DNA of 64,000 bases, taken from Methylocystis echinoides. GTDB taxonomy: Bacteria; Pseudomonadota; Alphaproteobacteria; Rhizobiales; Beijerinckiaceae. Shown in pieces: positions 8,629 through 17,298 of the stretch (its first letter is position 1; the number at the start of each line of letters is the position of its first letter). A model generated the notes under the pieces. The model was given only the letters and a program-made list of their open reading frames with translations. It made no database searches and was not told where the DNA came from. The translations under genes were made by a program, and so were the position numbers. The DNA lies in contig NZ_CP156086.1 in the NCBI RefSeq assembly GCF_040687965.1, positions 102,304 to 166,303 on the forward strand, given 5' to 3'.

Positions 8629-10842
8629 CTAATGGTCCAGCGGCGTGGGGCGCAGCTGGAACTGCACGACGAGCGGCGCCGAATAGTTTTCCGGCGTGCG
8701 GCCCGGCGCGCCCGGCGCCGGCGCGTCGATCGCCTCGATGTGGAAGGGCGTGCGGTTGCCGGAGGTCGCCCACAGGCCGCGTCCCTTCCAGCCGATCGAC
8801 GGATCGTCGATGCGGCCGTCGACGCCCTTGGCGTAAAAGCCCATGGGATAGGGCACGCGCAATTCGACGATCCGCCCATTGACGAGCGCGTGCAGCGAAT
8901 CCGATTGATTGCCCGTCGCAAACGGCGTGTTGGGTCCAAGCCCCAGAATGTCGTGCTGATCGACCCAGGCGTAATAGGGCGTCTCCGCCGCGCCCGGCGC
9001 GCCGGCGAAGCCCGGTCCCGGCAAGGGATGGAAGCTCCAGCCCTCGGGGCATTTCTCGCCCTTTTCGGCGCCCGCGCCATTGAGCGGCCCCTTGCATTTG
9101 CGGCGGTCGAAGCTCGCCAGATGCCCGCTGCCGAGCGCCGCCCAGAACACGCCGTCGCGGTCGACGTCGGCGCCGCGCATTCCATAGCCGGGCGGCGGCA
9201 CTTTGTAGATTTCCGTCAGCGCCGTCTCGGGCGGATTGGCCCCGAGCGCAATGCGCACGGCATAGCCGGGGAAGGTGAGGTTCGAGCCCCAGACCGAGCC
9301 GTCGAGCGGGCTCGCGGCGACGCTGTAAAGGCCATAGGGCGCGCGCGTGTCCTTCGCCGGATCGAGCGGCTTGCCGGGCTGGTTATAATTTTCCGAACGC
9401 TTGCCGTCGCCATTGGTGTCGACGACGAGCGCGGTCCATCCTTGGGACCCCGCCGCGTCGCCGGTCGCCCAGAACTTTCTCGTGTTGACCCAGCCGAGGA
9501 TCGCGAGTTCGCCCTGGCCGACATTGTTCAAGAAGAGCGTATTGTCGGCGTCCTGCGCGAAATTCAGATGATGCGAGCCGAAGCAGGTGTCGATGAAGGA
9601 CCATTGCTTCGTCTTCGGATCATAGACCGAGACCTGACGCGCATTGCCGACGAAGCCTTCGGGCTTCGCGGGCAATGGATAGAGCTGCGCCGAACGCAGC
9701 GGCGAGGCGCCGGCGCAATAATCGGGCGTGTTCTTCGGCGCGCGCGTCTGGGCGGCGAAATAGAGTCGCCCCTCGGCGTCCATTGTCGGCGTATGGGCGT
9801 TGAACTTGCTGTCCCACAGGGCCTCCGAGCCGAAATACGGCGAGGGCGCGATCACCGGATTGGCGAGGAGCGAACTCGGCGTATCGGCGTCGCGAACCTT
9901 CGCGGGCAGCAGCGTCTTGGTGTTTTTCACCGGATCGAGAACCGGCACGTCGTCGCTGCCGAGCTCGGTTGCGCCATAGATCAGCCCGTAAGGGTTGACC
10001 GTCGGCTTGCGCCTGTCGGTCAAGGCGAGGTCGTGGAGATAATGGCGCGCGTCGGCGTAGTCGCGCACCGTCACGACGAGATTGCGCTCGACGCCCGCCG
10101 GGCGCGGCGGCGTTTCATGCGGGAGCGCGCCGGCGGCGATGCGGTCGGTCCATTCGGCGAAACGCGCGAGCTGGCCGCCGTCGGCGGAATCGAGGCGCGC
10201 GATTGCGTTGATCATCGCCGTTCCGCCCTGTCCGGACTGGAGACGGCGCCGCCAGGCGTCGATCGACGAGTCGAAATGCTGAAGCGACGCCGGCAGCCTG
10301 CGCGTCGCGACATTGCCGATCTGGTGACAGGGTCCGCAGCCATTGGTCTTGACGAGATCGAGCCACTGCTCCTGCGTCTTGAAATGCTCCGGCACGCCGT
10401 TGCCGCCCGCGCCCGTGCCGGGGAAATTTTCGCGGCCCGGCACGCTCAACAGCGCAAGCCAATAGATCGGCGGATAATATTGCGCGGCGGCGGCGAGATT
10501 GGGCGCAATCGTCGCCTCGAGATCGAGGCGCTGGCCGGGCTCGGCGGGTCTCTTCGCAAAATCGACGAGGCCGTAGCCGCGCGTCCAGACGCGGTATGTC
10601 GCTTTCGGCAAATCCGGAATGACATAGCGGCCCGCGTCGTCGGTGACGACCATCTTCGCGAAGCGGACGCCGAGATCCGTCGTCTCCGCGATGACCCACA
10701 CGCCCGCCTCGGCGCCGTGCCGGCTGACGACGCGCCCGCCAATGTCGTCGGCGTCGAGCGACGGCGCCGACTGCGCCAGCGCGGCCACGGGCAAAACGGC
10801 GGAAAGCACAAGGCAAAGGACGGAAAGCCGTCGCGTCATCAT
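8629..10842 (-). CDS. Exported monoheme protein with carboxypeptidase-regulatory-like domain
   Basis: A large periplasmic protein of about 737 residues. After the signal peptide (MTRRLSVLCLVLSAVLP) comes a carboxypeptidase-regulatory-like beta-sandwich (GRVVSRHGAEAGVWVIAETT through DLPKATYRVWTRGYG). Then comes one heme site, NGCGPCHQIG, and a long repeat-rich C-terminal half resembling streptogramin-lyase/beta-propeller folds (SVYDPKTKQW, DTNGDGKRSEN). Similar proteins are annotated only as hypothetical or cytochrome-like. Two adjacent ATGs (10842 and 10839) follow GAGGAG. It is divergent from the arylsulfotransferase-like gene. Confidence 0.75.
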   Translation of the reverse strand: MMTRRLSVLCLVLSAVLPVAALAQSAPSLDADDIGGRVVSRHGAEAGVWVIAETTDLGVRFAKMVVTDDAGRYVIPDLPKATYRVWTRGYGLVDFAKRPAEPGQRLDLEATIAPNLAAAAQYYPPIYWLALLSVPGRENFPGTGAGGNGVPEHFKTQEQWLDLVKTNGCGPCHQIGNVATRRLPASLQHFDSSIDAWRRRLQSGQGGTAMINAIARLDSADGGQLARFAEWTDRIAAGALPHETPPRPAGVERNLVVTVRDYADARHYLHDLALTDRRKPTVNPYGLIYGATELGSDDVPVLDPVKNTKTLLPAKVRDADTPSSLLANPVIAPSPYFGSEALWDSKFNAHTPTMDAEGRLYFAAQTRAPKNTPDYCAGASPLRSAQLYPLPAKPEGFVGNARQVSVYDPKTKQWSFIDTCFGSHHLNFAQDADNTLFLNNVGQGELAILGWVNTRKFWATGDAAGSQGWTALVVDTNGDGKRSENYNQPGKPLDPAKDTRAPYGLYSVAASPLDGSVWGSNLTFPGYAVRIALGANPPETALTEIYKVPPPGYGMRGADVDRDGVFWAALGSGHLASFDRRKCKGPLNGAGAEKGEKCPEGWSFHPLPGPGFAGAPGAAETPYYAWVDQHDILGLGPNTPFATGNQSDSLHALVNGRIVELRVPYPMGFYAKGVDGRIDDPSIGWKGRGLWATSGNRTPFHIEAIDAPAPGAPGRTPENYSAPLVVQFQLRPTPLDH

Positions 10843-10968
10843 CTCGACTCCTCGGCTGCAAGGACGGGCAAAACATATCCATAAAGTCTGTGAAATAAAA
10901 GCCTTGCCGGCAAAATTAGGGACAAAACGCAGCAGAATGCCGATAATCACGATTTTCGCCGCGGGGTA

Positions 10969-10996
10969 TTGCATACATTGGTAGTAGGAATATAGT
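10969..10996 (+). promoter_or_regulatory. Candidate sigma70-type promoter of the ASST-like gene
   Basis: TTGCAT (10969-10974), a 16-base spacer and TATAGT (10991-10996) lie 35 bases upstream of the start codon at 11031. It is the best match in the divergent region. Confidence 0.45.
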
Positions 10997-11030
10997 GAGC
11001 AGATCGACCAGGACGAACGGAGGCGACGAC

Positions 11031-12407
11031 ATGTCGAAGGCGACGCGGAAGATGGCGAAGGGCGCGGTTGTTTTGGCGTTGACGGCGACCGCGCCGGCCG
11101 TCGCCGAACCCAGCGTCTATCCGACGGGGGCGACCATTTACGATCCGGCGCGGGCGTATAATTCCTTTGTGCTCTTTACCGGCGGCGACGACGTCTCGAG
11201 GCTCATCGATCTTTCCGGCAAGGTCGTGCACGAATGGAAATATGCGGGCCAGCCCGTGACCTTCATCGATCCGGCGCTCATCGGCGGCCAGCGCGGCCAT
11301 GTCTTCGTGACGCTCGAGAGCGAAGAAGGGAAGGGGACCGATCTCGTTCCGGGCCGCGTTCTCACGCGCATTCGAAAGACGGTCGGCGAAGTCGATTGGG
11401 ACGGCAAGCCGGTCTGGCGATTCGGGCCGAGCGCGCCGGGCGGACGCGCGCAGCAGCATCACGACATTGCGCGGCTGCAAAACGGCAATACGCTCGTGCT
11501 CGCAAACGTTCTCTATCCTCTGCCGGGCTTCGCCGCGCCGCAGTCGCTCGACGACGTCGCCTATGAGGTCAACCCGGAAGGCGACATCGTCTGGACCTGG
11601 GCGGCCTCGGATCATCTCGACGAGATCGGCTTCACCGCCGAGGAACTGAAACTCATCAAGGCGACGAAGAACGCCGATTTCCTGCACGTCAACAATCTGA
11701 AGCCCGTCGGCCCCAATCACTGGTTCGACGAAGGCGACCAGCGCTTCGCGCCCGACAATCTCATCTTCGATTCGCGCTCGGCGAATTTCACCGCCATCAT
11801 CGATCGCAAGACGCGCAAGATCGTCTGGACGCTCGGGCCGCATTATCCGCCGATCTCGGAAGACGGGAGCACGACGTCGCGCAAGACGCCGCGGCCCGTG
11901 GACCAGATTTCCGGCCAGCACGACGCGCAGATCATTGCGAAGGGATTGCCGGGCGCCGGCAATCTTCTCGTCTTCGACAATCAGGGCGAGGCCGGCTATC
12001 CGCATGCGGCGGTCAGTTACACGGGCGGGTCGCGCGTTCTCGAGATCAATCCGGTCACCAAGGAAATCGTCTGGCAATATACCGGCGCGAGCTCGGGCCA
12101 GCCCGGCTGGACGTTTCGCTCCACCCATATCAGCAACGCGCGGCGGCTGCCGAACGGCAATACTTTCATCGACGAAGGCCAGATCGGGCGCTTCTTCCAG
12201 GTGACGCCCAAGGGCGAGATCGTGTGGGAATATGTCAATCCCTATCCGCGCCGCGGCAAGGATGCGGAAACCGGCCGGCAGACCGTCAATCACGCCGTCT
12301 ATCGCGCGGAGCCCGTTCCCTACGACTGGGCGCCGGCGGGGACGCCGCACAGCGAGACAGCCGTCGTTCCGCCCGAGAATGTCAATTTCCACCTTTCGTC
12401 GAAGTGA
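11031..12407 (+). CDS. Arylsulfotransferase (ASST)-like exported protein
   Basis: 458 residues. It has a signal peptide (to AVAEP) and a beta-propeller typical of the arylsulfotransferase superfamily: repeated strands ending in I(V)W.W/Y such as GDIVWTWAASDHLDEIGF, KIVWTLGPHY, EIVWQYTG and EIVWEYVNPYP, and the motif QHDAQIIAKGLPGAGNLLVFDN. Family members transfer sulfate between phenolic compounds in the periplasm, but many homologues are uncharacterised, so activity is an inference. The start is the ATG at 11031 with GGAGG 7 bases upstream. Confidence 0.75.
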   Translation: MSKATRKMAKGAVVLALTATAPAVAEPSVYPTGATIYDPARAYNSFVLFTGGDDVSRLIDLSGKVVHEWKYAGQPVTFIDPALIGGQRGHVFVTLESEEGKGTDLVPGRVLTRIRKTVGEVDWDGKPVWRFGPSAPGGRAQQHHDIARLQNGNTLVLANVLYPLPGFAAPQSLDDVAYEVNPEGDIVWTWAASDHLDEIGFTAEELKLIKATKNADFLHVNNLKPVGPNHWFDEGDQRFAPDNLIFDSRSANFTAIIDRKTRKIVWTLGPHYPPISEDGSTTSRKTPRPVDQISGQHDAQIIAKGLPGAGNLLVFDNQGEAGYPHAAVSYTGGSRVLEINPVTKEIVWQYTGASSGQPGWTFRSTHISNARRLPNGNTFIDEGQIGRFFQVTPKGEIVWEYVNPYPRRGKDAETGRQTVNHAVYRAEPVPYDWAPAGTPHSETAVVPPENVNFHLSSK

Positions 12408-12420
12408 AGGAGCGCGCCCG

Positions 12421-12597
12421 ATGTTCCATGTCTATCTGATCAAGATCGCCGCATCGCCGGTCGGCGTCGTCGCGCGCTCGCCGGAAGGATTCCGCTTCTA
12501 CGCCATGGCGCGCCATTTCACCGCGCTCGAAAATCTTATTTTCGACAGCGCGGAGGACGCCAGAGCCGCCGCGATGATCCTATCGGAGAGCCGGTGA
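12421..12597 (+). CDS. Small hypothetical protein (58 aa)
   Basis: Begins MFHVYLIKIAASPVGVVARS. A good ribosome-binding site (AAGGAG) lies 9 bases upstream and the gene starts 13 bases after the ASST-like gene, suggesting co-transcription. It has no signal peptide or membrane segment and no recognised family. Confidence 0.55.
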   Translation: MFHVYLIKIAASPVGVVARSPEGFRFYAMARHFTALENLIFDSAEDARAAAMILSESR

Positions 12598-12604
12598 GGA
12601 TGCG

Positions 12605-13148
12605 CGGAATAACGCGGCCTCGTCCTTCGAGACGCCGCCTTCGGCGGCTCCTCAGGATGAGGACTGAGCGTTCGAAGAGAGTTGAAAAAGCCCCTCATGC
12701 TGAGGAGTGCGCAGCAGGCGTCTCGAAGCACGAGGGGCTCCTCGGGATGAGGCCTGAGCGTTCGAAGATGGTTGCAAAAAGCCCCTCATGCTGAGGAGCC
12801 TGCGCAGCAGGCGTCTCGAAGCACGAGGGGCTCCTGGGGATGAGGCCTGAGCGTTCGAGGATGGTTGCAAAAAGCAAAAAGCCCCTCATGCTGAGGAGTG
12901 CGCAGCAGGCGTCTCGAAGCAAGAGGGGCTCCTCGGGATGAGGCCTGAGCGTTCGAAGATGGTTGCAAAAAGCCCCTCATGCTGAGGAGCCTGCGCAGCA
13001 GGCGTCTCGAAGCAGGAGGGCTCCTCGCCCTTCGAGACGCCGCCGTCGGCGGCTCCTCAGGATGAGGCCTGAGCGTTTGAGGATGGTTGCAAAAAGCCCC
13101 TCATGCTGAGGAGCCTGCGCAGCAGGCGTCTCGAAGCACGAGGGGCGT
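12605..13148. repeat. Array of palindromic intergenic repeats
   Basis: An 18-base core, GCCCCTCATGCTGAGGAG, starts at 12690, 12781, 12881, 12972 and 13096, i.e. spacings of 91, 100, 91 and 124. Each copy continues through GCGCAGCAGGCGTCTCGAAG and ends in an imperfect complement of its start (GAGGGGC), so each unit can fold into a hairpin. Related palindromes (CTTCGAGACGCCG...) flank the array at about 12615 and 13027. This resembles the dispersed palindromic intergenic elements common in Rhizobiales. There is no coding gene and no spacer diversity. Confidence 0.8.
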
Positions 13149-13199
13149 CAAGACGCAGTTCGGCCACAGCAGGCCGCCGCGCATTTCAGGAGACGTTCG

Positions 13200-13700
13200 A
13201 TGAAAGGTTCCGTCTCGGCGCCGCTCGCCGCCGCGCTCGTCGCGTCTGCGGCGTTCGCCGCCCTCGCTCTCCCGGTCGGCGCGGAGACCGACGGGGGCTT
13301 CCTCCGCCTGCTTCCCGAACAGGTCCCGTTCAAATCGCCGCTCGGCGCCGGGCCGTCGCAGGCGGTGATCTACGGCGACCCGTCCAAGCCCGGCGTCTAC
13401 GTCGTGCGCAACCGCTTTCCGCCGGGGGCGCATTCCAGCCCGCATTTTCACTCGCAGGATCGCCACGCCACGGTCATCAAGGGCGTCTGGTGGACGGGCG
13501 TCGGCGAGAAGCTCGATTTCGCGGCCGCCACGCCCTTGAAGGCCGGCTCCTACATGCTGCATCCGGCCAATGGCGTACATTGGGACGGCGCGGGGGACGA
13601 GGAGGTCATCGTCCAGATCGTCGGCGTCGGCCCCGTCACGACGACGCCGGTCGGACCCCGCGACGCGCCGGACAACTGGCCGAAGCCGAAAACCGACTGA
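13200..13700 (+). CDS. Exported cupin-domain protein
   Basis: 166 residues: signal peptide to GAETD, then a single cupin barrel. The metal-binding motif is visible as PPGAHSSPHFHSQDRHATVI (His-rich strand) with HPANGVHWDGAGDEEVIVQI as the second cupin motif. Small exported cupins of this type are usually of unknown substrate. The start ATG is preceded by CAGGAGACGTTCG. It converges with the Rrf2 gene, with stop codons almost touching. Confidence 0.75.
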   Translation: MKGSVSAPLAAALVASAAFAALALPVGAETDGGFLRLLPEQVPFKSPLGAGPSQAVIYGDPSKPGVYVVRNRFPPGAHSSPHFHSQDRHATVIKGVWWTGVGEKLDFAAATPLKAGSYMLHPANGVHWDGAGDEEVIVQIVGVGPVTTTPVGPRDAPDNWPKPKTD

Positions 13701-13701
13701 C

Positions 13702-14136
13702 TTATCGCAGCAGATGCGCGTCGCGATTGCCGCGATTGCAGAGCGCCGAAATCGTCGTGCGGTCGAGGATCAGCGCGATCGAGTCGCGCACGTCGAGCAT
13801 GATGTCACGGATGGCGCAGGCGTCCTCGTCCGGGCAATCGGCGCAGCGCTGATAGGCGGTGCGGCTCGCGCAGGCGATCGGCGCCAGCGGTCCGTCGAGA
13901 ATGCGGATGATCTGCCCGACGGTGATTTTCTCGGCGGGGCGGGCCAGATGATAGCCGCCCCCTTTGCCCTTGCGGCTGTTGAGAATGCCGGCGTTGCGCA
14001 GTTCGACGAGAATGGCGTCGAGGAATTTTCTCGGAATATTGTTTGCGGCCGCAATATCTCCGGCGAGGCACTTTCCCTCCGCCGAGGTGATGTGCATCAG
14101 CGCCTTCAGGCCGTATTTCGCTTTGTTCGAGAGCAT
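13702..14136 (-). CDS. Rrf2-family transcriptional regulator (1 of 3)
   Basis: A winged-helix Rrf2 regulator, 144 residues from MLSNKAKYGLKALMHI (start 14136; the longer frame adds unrelated residues). It has the family wing KGKGGGYHLARPAEKITVG and a C-terminal cluster region CASRTAYQRC-AD-C-PDEDA-C, the CX8CX2CX5C pattern that in IscR/NsrR/RirA-like proteins holds an Fe-S cluster. It could therefore sense iron, NO or redox state. It sits downstream of the TonB-ExbBD operon, separated by a strong terminator. Confidence 0.85.
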   Translation of the reverse strand: MLSNKAKYGLKALMHITSAEGKCLAGDIAAANNIPRKFLDAILVELRNAGILNSRKGKGGGYHLARPAEKITVGQIIRILDGPLAPIACASRTAYQRCADCPDEDACAIRDIMLDVRDSIALILDRTTISALCNRGNRDAHLLR

Positions 14137-14289
14137 GGTGAACTTCAAGGCCCCGGGCGGGCCTCCTTGCCGGATCGTTGACGCGGGGGCGCGGCTTTGT
14201 CCGCGCATGTTTATCGACCCGGTATATATGAAATTATCAGCAAAAGCTAAAGTCTCGACGGCCGAAACGGCCGAGGCGTTCTCGAACTC

Positions 14290-14361
14290 CAAAAGAACAA
14301 GACGTCCCGGGAGGGGGGCGCGCCGCCAGGACGGCGGCGGCCGCGCCTCCCGGCCCGGGAC
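14290..14361 (-). terminator. Rho-independent terminator of the tonB-exbB-exbD operon
   Basis: A long GC-rich inverted repeat (14304-14361, arms built on GTCCCGGG...CCCGGGAC and GGCGCG/CGCGCC) begins 12 bases after the exbD stop. On the minus strand it is followed by the T-rich GTCTTGTTCTTTT. Confidence 0.7.
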
Positions 14362-14372
14362 CTTCGCGCGCC

Positions 14373-14828
14373 TTATTGCCCCGCCGCGGCGGCGCGGGGG
14401 CCCGAGGCGCCGCCCTCGGAGACGAGGGCGACCTTTACGTAGCCGGCGGCGTTGATCACGCCCATGGCCTCGGCGACCTTGCCATAGGCGACGGCCTTGT
14501 CGGCGCGGACATGGATGCGGCGGTCCTTGTTGTTCTCGCTGTTCGCCTTGAGCGCGACGAGCAGCCCTTCGACCCCGGACGCTTCCTTCTTGTCGACGAA
14601 ATAGGAGCCGCTGGCGTCGACGCTCACCACGATCGGCGGCTGCTGATCGTTGAGCTGCTTCGCCTGGGTCTTCGGCAGATCGACCGGGATGCCGGAGGTC
14701 ATGAGCGGCGCCGCCACCATGAAGACGATGAGCAGCACCAGCATGACGTCGACGAGCGGCGTGACGTTGATGTCCGCGATCGGCTGCGAGTCGAATTCGG
14801 AATCGTGCTTACGCAACGCGAAGGCCAT
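14373..14828 (-). CDS. exbD: Biopolymer transport protein ExbD
   Basis: Inner-membrane proton-channel partner of ExbB that energises TonB. The N-terminal cytoplasmic stretch is followed by [20 protein letters not shown], in which Asp27 is the conserved proton-carrying residue, then a periplasmic domain with [20 protein letters not shown]. The start is the ATG at 14828 ([12 protein letters not shown]), which overlaps the exbB 3' end by 20 bases, so translation is coupled. It is the last gene of the operon. Confidence 0.92.
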   Translation of the reverse strand: MAFALRKHDSEFDSQPIADINVTPLVDVMLVLLIVFMVAAPLMTSGIPVDLPKTQAKQLNDQQPPIVVSVDASGSYFVDKKEASGVEGLLVALKANSENNKDRRIHVRADKAVAYGKVAEAMGVINAAGYVKVALVSEGGASGPRAAAAGQ

Positions 14829-15552
14829 TGCGCTCTCCTCTCTTTGACAGCTGACGGGACAGTTCGACCTCGAAGACGCCGACGAAGGCGGTGAGGCGCT
14901 TGCCATAGGCGCCGATGTCGGTGCTGATGCGATTGTAGAAAATCACCGCCGGAATGGCCGCGACGAGGCCGAGCGCGGTCGCAAACAGCGCTTCGGCGAT
15001 GCCCGGCGCAACGACCGCGAGGCTGGTGTTGTTGGAGGCGGCGATGCCCTGGAAGGAGTTCATGATGCCCCAGACCGTGCCGAAGAGGCCGACGAAGGGC
15101 GCGACCGCGCCGATCGTCGCAAGGCCCGGCAGCCGCGCCTGCAATTGATCGAGGGCGCTCGAGCTCGCGAGCTGGGCGACGCGATGCACGCGCTCCTGAA
15201 GCGAGTCGCGCTGCGCCTCCGTATAGACGAGGTCGGCGGAGCGCGTCTGCTCGTCGACCATGGCCGTATAGACCTGCACCAGCGGATCGCTCGGCGCGGC
15301 GTCGGCGAAACTCTCGGCGACCGCCGCGACCGGAAGCCCGCCCTGAATGCTGGCGACGAGCCTGTCGGCGCGCTTATGCAGAATGCGCAGGCGCACGAGC
15401 TTTTCCGCGATCACCGCCCACCCCCAGGCCGAAGCGATGATGAGAAGGACGATAACGCTTTTGACGATCGCGTCGGCTTGAAGGAAAAGTTCGATCGGCG
15501 ACAACGTATGCGCAAGCGCCGCCGAAGCTGTCGTGGAGACTGGATCCGCCAT
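14809..15552 (-). CDS. exbB: ExbB/TolQ-family proton channel protein
   Basis: 247 residues with three membrane helices: one near residues 30-48, a second in [20 protein letters not shown] and a third in [20 protein letters not shown]. The last two carry the MotA/TolQ/ExbB family signature. It forms the pentameric channel with ExbD that couples proton flow to TonB movement. The operon order is tonB-exbB-exbD, with 23 bases to tonB. Confidence 0.92.
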   Translation of the reverse strand: MADPVSTTASAALAHTLSPIELFLQADAIVKSVIVLLIIASAWGWAVIAEKLVRLRILHKRADRLVASIQGGLPVAAVAESFADAAPSDPLVQVYTAMVDEQTRSADLVYTEAQRDSLQERVHRVAQLASSSALDQLQARLPGLATIGAVAPFVGLFGTVWGIMNSFQGIAASNNTSLAVVAPGIAEALFATALGLVAAIPAVIFYNRISTDIGAYGKRLTAFVGVFEVELSRQLSKRGERNGLRVA

Positions 15553-15575
15553 GTAAATTGCCTTTCTCGTGACTC

Positions 15576-16346
15576 TTAAGGGCTGAAGGTGAAGGCGCCG
15601 GAGAGCGACACCGGCTTTCCGGGCGCGGCGACCGAGCCGCAGCGGGCGCCGAGGCGGTTCGCGACGGCGTCGAAGGGGCCAATGCCCGAAGGCGAAATCG
15701 AGAAGGAGGTCATCGAGCCCGTCGCGCTGAACGAGGCGTGATAGGCGATATGCGCGGTGCGCGGCGCCATGGCTTCGGGATAGGCGTTCGCCGCCGCGCG
15801 CTGCATGCAGGCGTGGAACTGGTTGGCGATCGCGGACGGCGTCGCGCCGGGCGGCGCCGCTGGCGCGCGAACGGCGGGCGCGTCGGTCCGAGCGCCCGTC
15901 GGGGCCGCCGCGCGCGGCTGGGCGGGCGCGGGCTTCGCGTCATTGCGCGGCCGCGGCTCGACCTTTTTTTCGACTTTGGGCTTTTCGACCGGCTTGGGTT
16001 TGGGGGCCTCTTCGACCGGCGCAATCGGGTCCAGCATCGGCGGCGGCGGCTCGGGGAGCGTCAGCTCCTCCGGTTCGGGCAGAACGTCTTCCGGCGGCGG
16101 CTCCTCCGCCGGCAGCGGGGCCAGTTCGATGACCTGCTGCTCTTCGATCGCGACTTCCGCCGCCTTGAAGGACAATGTCACGGTGAGGCCGAGCAGCAGC
16201 GCGTAGATGGCGGCGGCGGCGAGCTGCGCCTTGTAGTGCGGGCGGTCCGGCGTTGGTTGAAGCAGGCCCTGCACGCCGTGCGGGTTCGAGGAGAACGGAG
16301 CATCCGCGACTGCGTCTTCCAAATCCGCTGCAACAGCTGTCGCCAT
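15576..16346 (-). CDS. tonB: TonB-family energy transducer
   Basis: 256 residues. One N-terminal membrane anchor (AAAIYALLLGLTVTLSFKAA) is followed by a Pro/Glu/Lys-rich periplasmic spacer (EEPPPEDVLPEPEEL, PKPKPVEKPKVEKKVEPRP) and a C-terminal domain containing a YP motif (ANAYPEAMAPRTAHIAYHAS), as TonB uses to touch receptor TonB boxes. The start is the ATG at 16346. The C-terminal domain is divergent and has two cysteines. The likely partner receptor lies upstream at 17299-19764. Confidence 0.85.
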   Translation of the reverse strand: MATAVAADLEDAVADAPFSSNPHGVQGLLQPTPDRPHYKAQLAAAAIYALLLGLTVTLSFKAAEVAIEEQQVIELAPLPAEEPPPEDVLPEPEELTLPEPPPPMLDPIAPVEEAPKPKPVEKPKVEKKVEPRPRNDAKPAPAQPRAAAPTGARTDAPAVRAPAAPPGATPSAIANQFHACMQRAAANAYPEAMAPRTAHIAYHASFSATGSMTSFSISPSGIGPFDAVANRLGARCGSVAAPGKPVSLSGAFTFSP

Positions 16347-16464
16347 CTGAAACGCCCTCTTTCTCGAAGCTCGGAGCCTCCGTTTGAGTAACCGATAAAT
16401 CCTATAGACGCAATATAGAAAGTGACGGCGCCTCTGCGCGACTTTTGAGCGTTCCCCCAATGAA

Positions 16465-16509
16465 TCACGGGCCCGAAGCGTTTCCGCCTCGAGCCCGCGT
16501 GAGGTTTTT
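16465..16509. terminator. Hairpin between the outer-membrane barrel gene and tonB
   Basis: The stem is TCACGGGCCCGAAGCG (16465-16480) against CGCCTCGAGCCCGCGTGA (16485-16502) with a short loop, followed on the plus strand by TTTTT (16505-16509). It lies just past the stop of the minus-strand barrel gene. It may separate it from tonB, although the U-tract favours the opposite direction. Confidence 0.5.
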
Positions 16510-16526
16510 CTAAGTGGTTTTGCAGG

Positions 16527-17273
16527 TTATTGGGGCAGCACAGGCGCCGCGGCGGGCGCGCCGGCGGCGAAATGGTAATTGACGCCGCCGCGCACGATAT
16601 GACCCTGGCTCGAGACATTGGCGCCGAAGACGCCGACAGGCGTCGTGTAGGAAACGCCGGTGTCGGCGAGCCAGGCGTAGAGATATTCGCCCTTGACCGA
16701 AATGCGGTCGCTCCAGGCGTATTCGAAACCGGCGCCGGCGGCCCATCCAGGCCGGACGGTCGGGCCGTTGTTGATGCGGCCATAGGCCAGCGGCGCGTAA
16801 GACGTCACGCTGTTCGGCAGAAAATTCGTGCCATAGGCGAGCCCGCCGCTCACGAACAGCAGCCAGCGCGGCGCGACGGCGTAGCCGACGCGGCCGCGGA
16901 CCGTGCCGAGCACGCCGGCGTTGGTGGCGCTTGGATAAACATTCCCGGTGAAACCGGCTCGGATGACGCCGCGGTAGCCGATATCCGCTTCCAGGCCGAG
17001 AAGGATCGTTTCCGTCCACTGATAATTATAGCCGAGCGCGCCGCCGCCGACGAAGGCCGCGCCGCGCAACGGCGTCTGGTTGCCGAGCGTGAAGGAGCCT
17101 TCGCCGAGCAGCGCGCCTGCATAGCCGCCGATATAGCCGCCCTGCCAGCTGAAGACTGGCGGGGGCGGCGGCGGGGGCGGCGCTTTGGCGTTGGGAAGAT
17201 CGGCGGCGCGCGCGCCGCTCGCGGCGAGGGCGAAGGCGAGGGCGGCGAGGCGCAGGCAAGTTGGACGGTTCAT
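16527..17273 (-). CDS. Outer-membrane beta-barrel protein (Omp25/porin-like)
   Basis: 248 residues. The signal peptide ends in GARAADLPNAKAPPPPPPPP, a proline stretch typical of the rhizobial small barrel family. It is followed by alternating strands such as SWQGGYIGGYAGALLGEGSF, GGGALGYNYQWTETILLGLE and the penultimate WSDRISVKGEYLYAW. The function is structural or transport across the outer membrane. It starts 25 bases after the TonB-dependent receptor stop and is probably co-transcribed with it. Confidence 0.85.
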   Translation of the reverse strand: MNRPTCLRLAALAFALAASGARAADLPNAKAPPPPPPPPVFSWQGGYIGGYAGALLGEGSFTLGNQTPLRGAAFVGGGALGYNYQWTETILLGLEADIGYRGVIRAGFTGNVYPSATNAGVLGTVRGRVGYAVAPRWLLFVSGGLAYGTNFLPNSVTSYAPLAYGRINNGPTVRPGWAAGAGFEYAWSDRISVKGEYLYAWLADTGVSYTTPVGVFGANVSSQGHIVRGGVNYHFAAGAPAAAPVLPQ

Positions 17274-17298
17274 GCGGGAAACTCCTCGAGAGGAAGGG

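Noticed and set aside
8632..10884. 750-codon open frame on the plus strand opposite the monoheme protein
   Set aside because: Antisense shadow with Arg-rich composition and no motifs; the minus strand encodes a signal peptide and a heme site.
12605..13148. Possible CRISPR array
   Set aside because: The units are near-identical over their whole length, including what would be spacers, are palindromic, have irregular spacing (91-124) and no cas genes are nearby.
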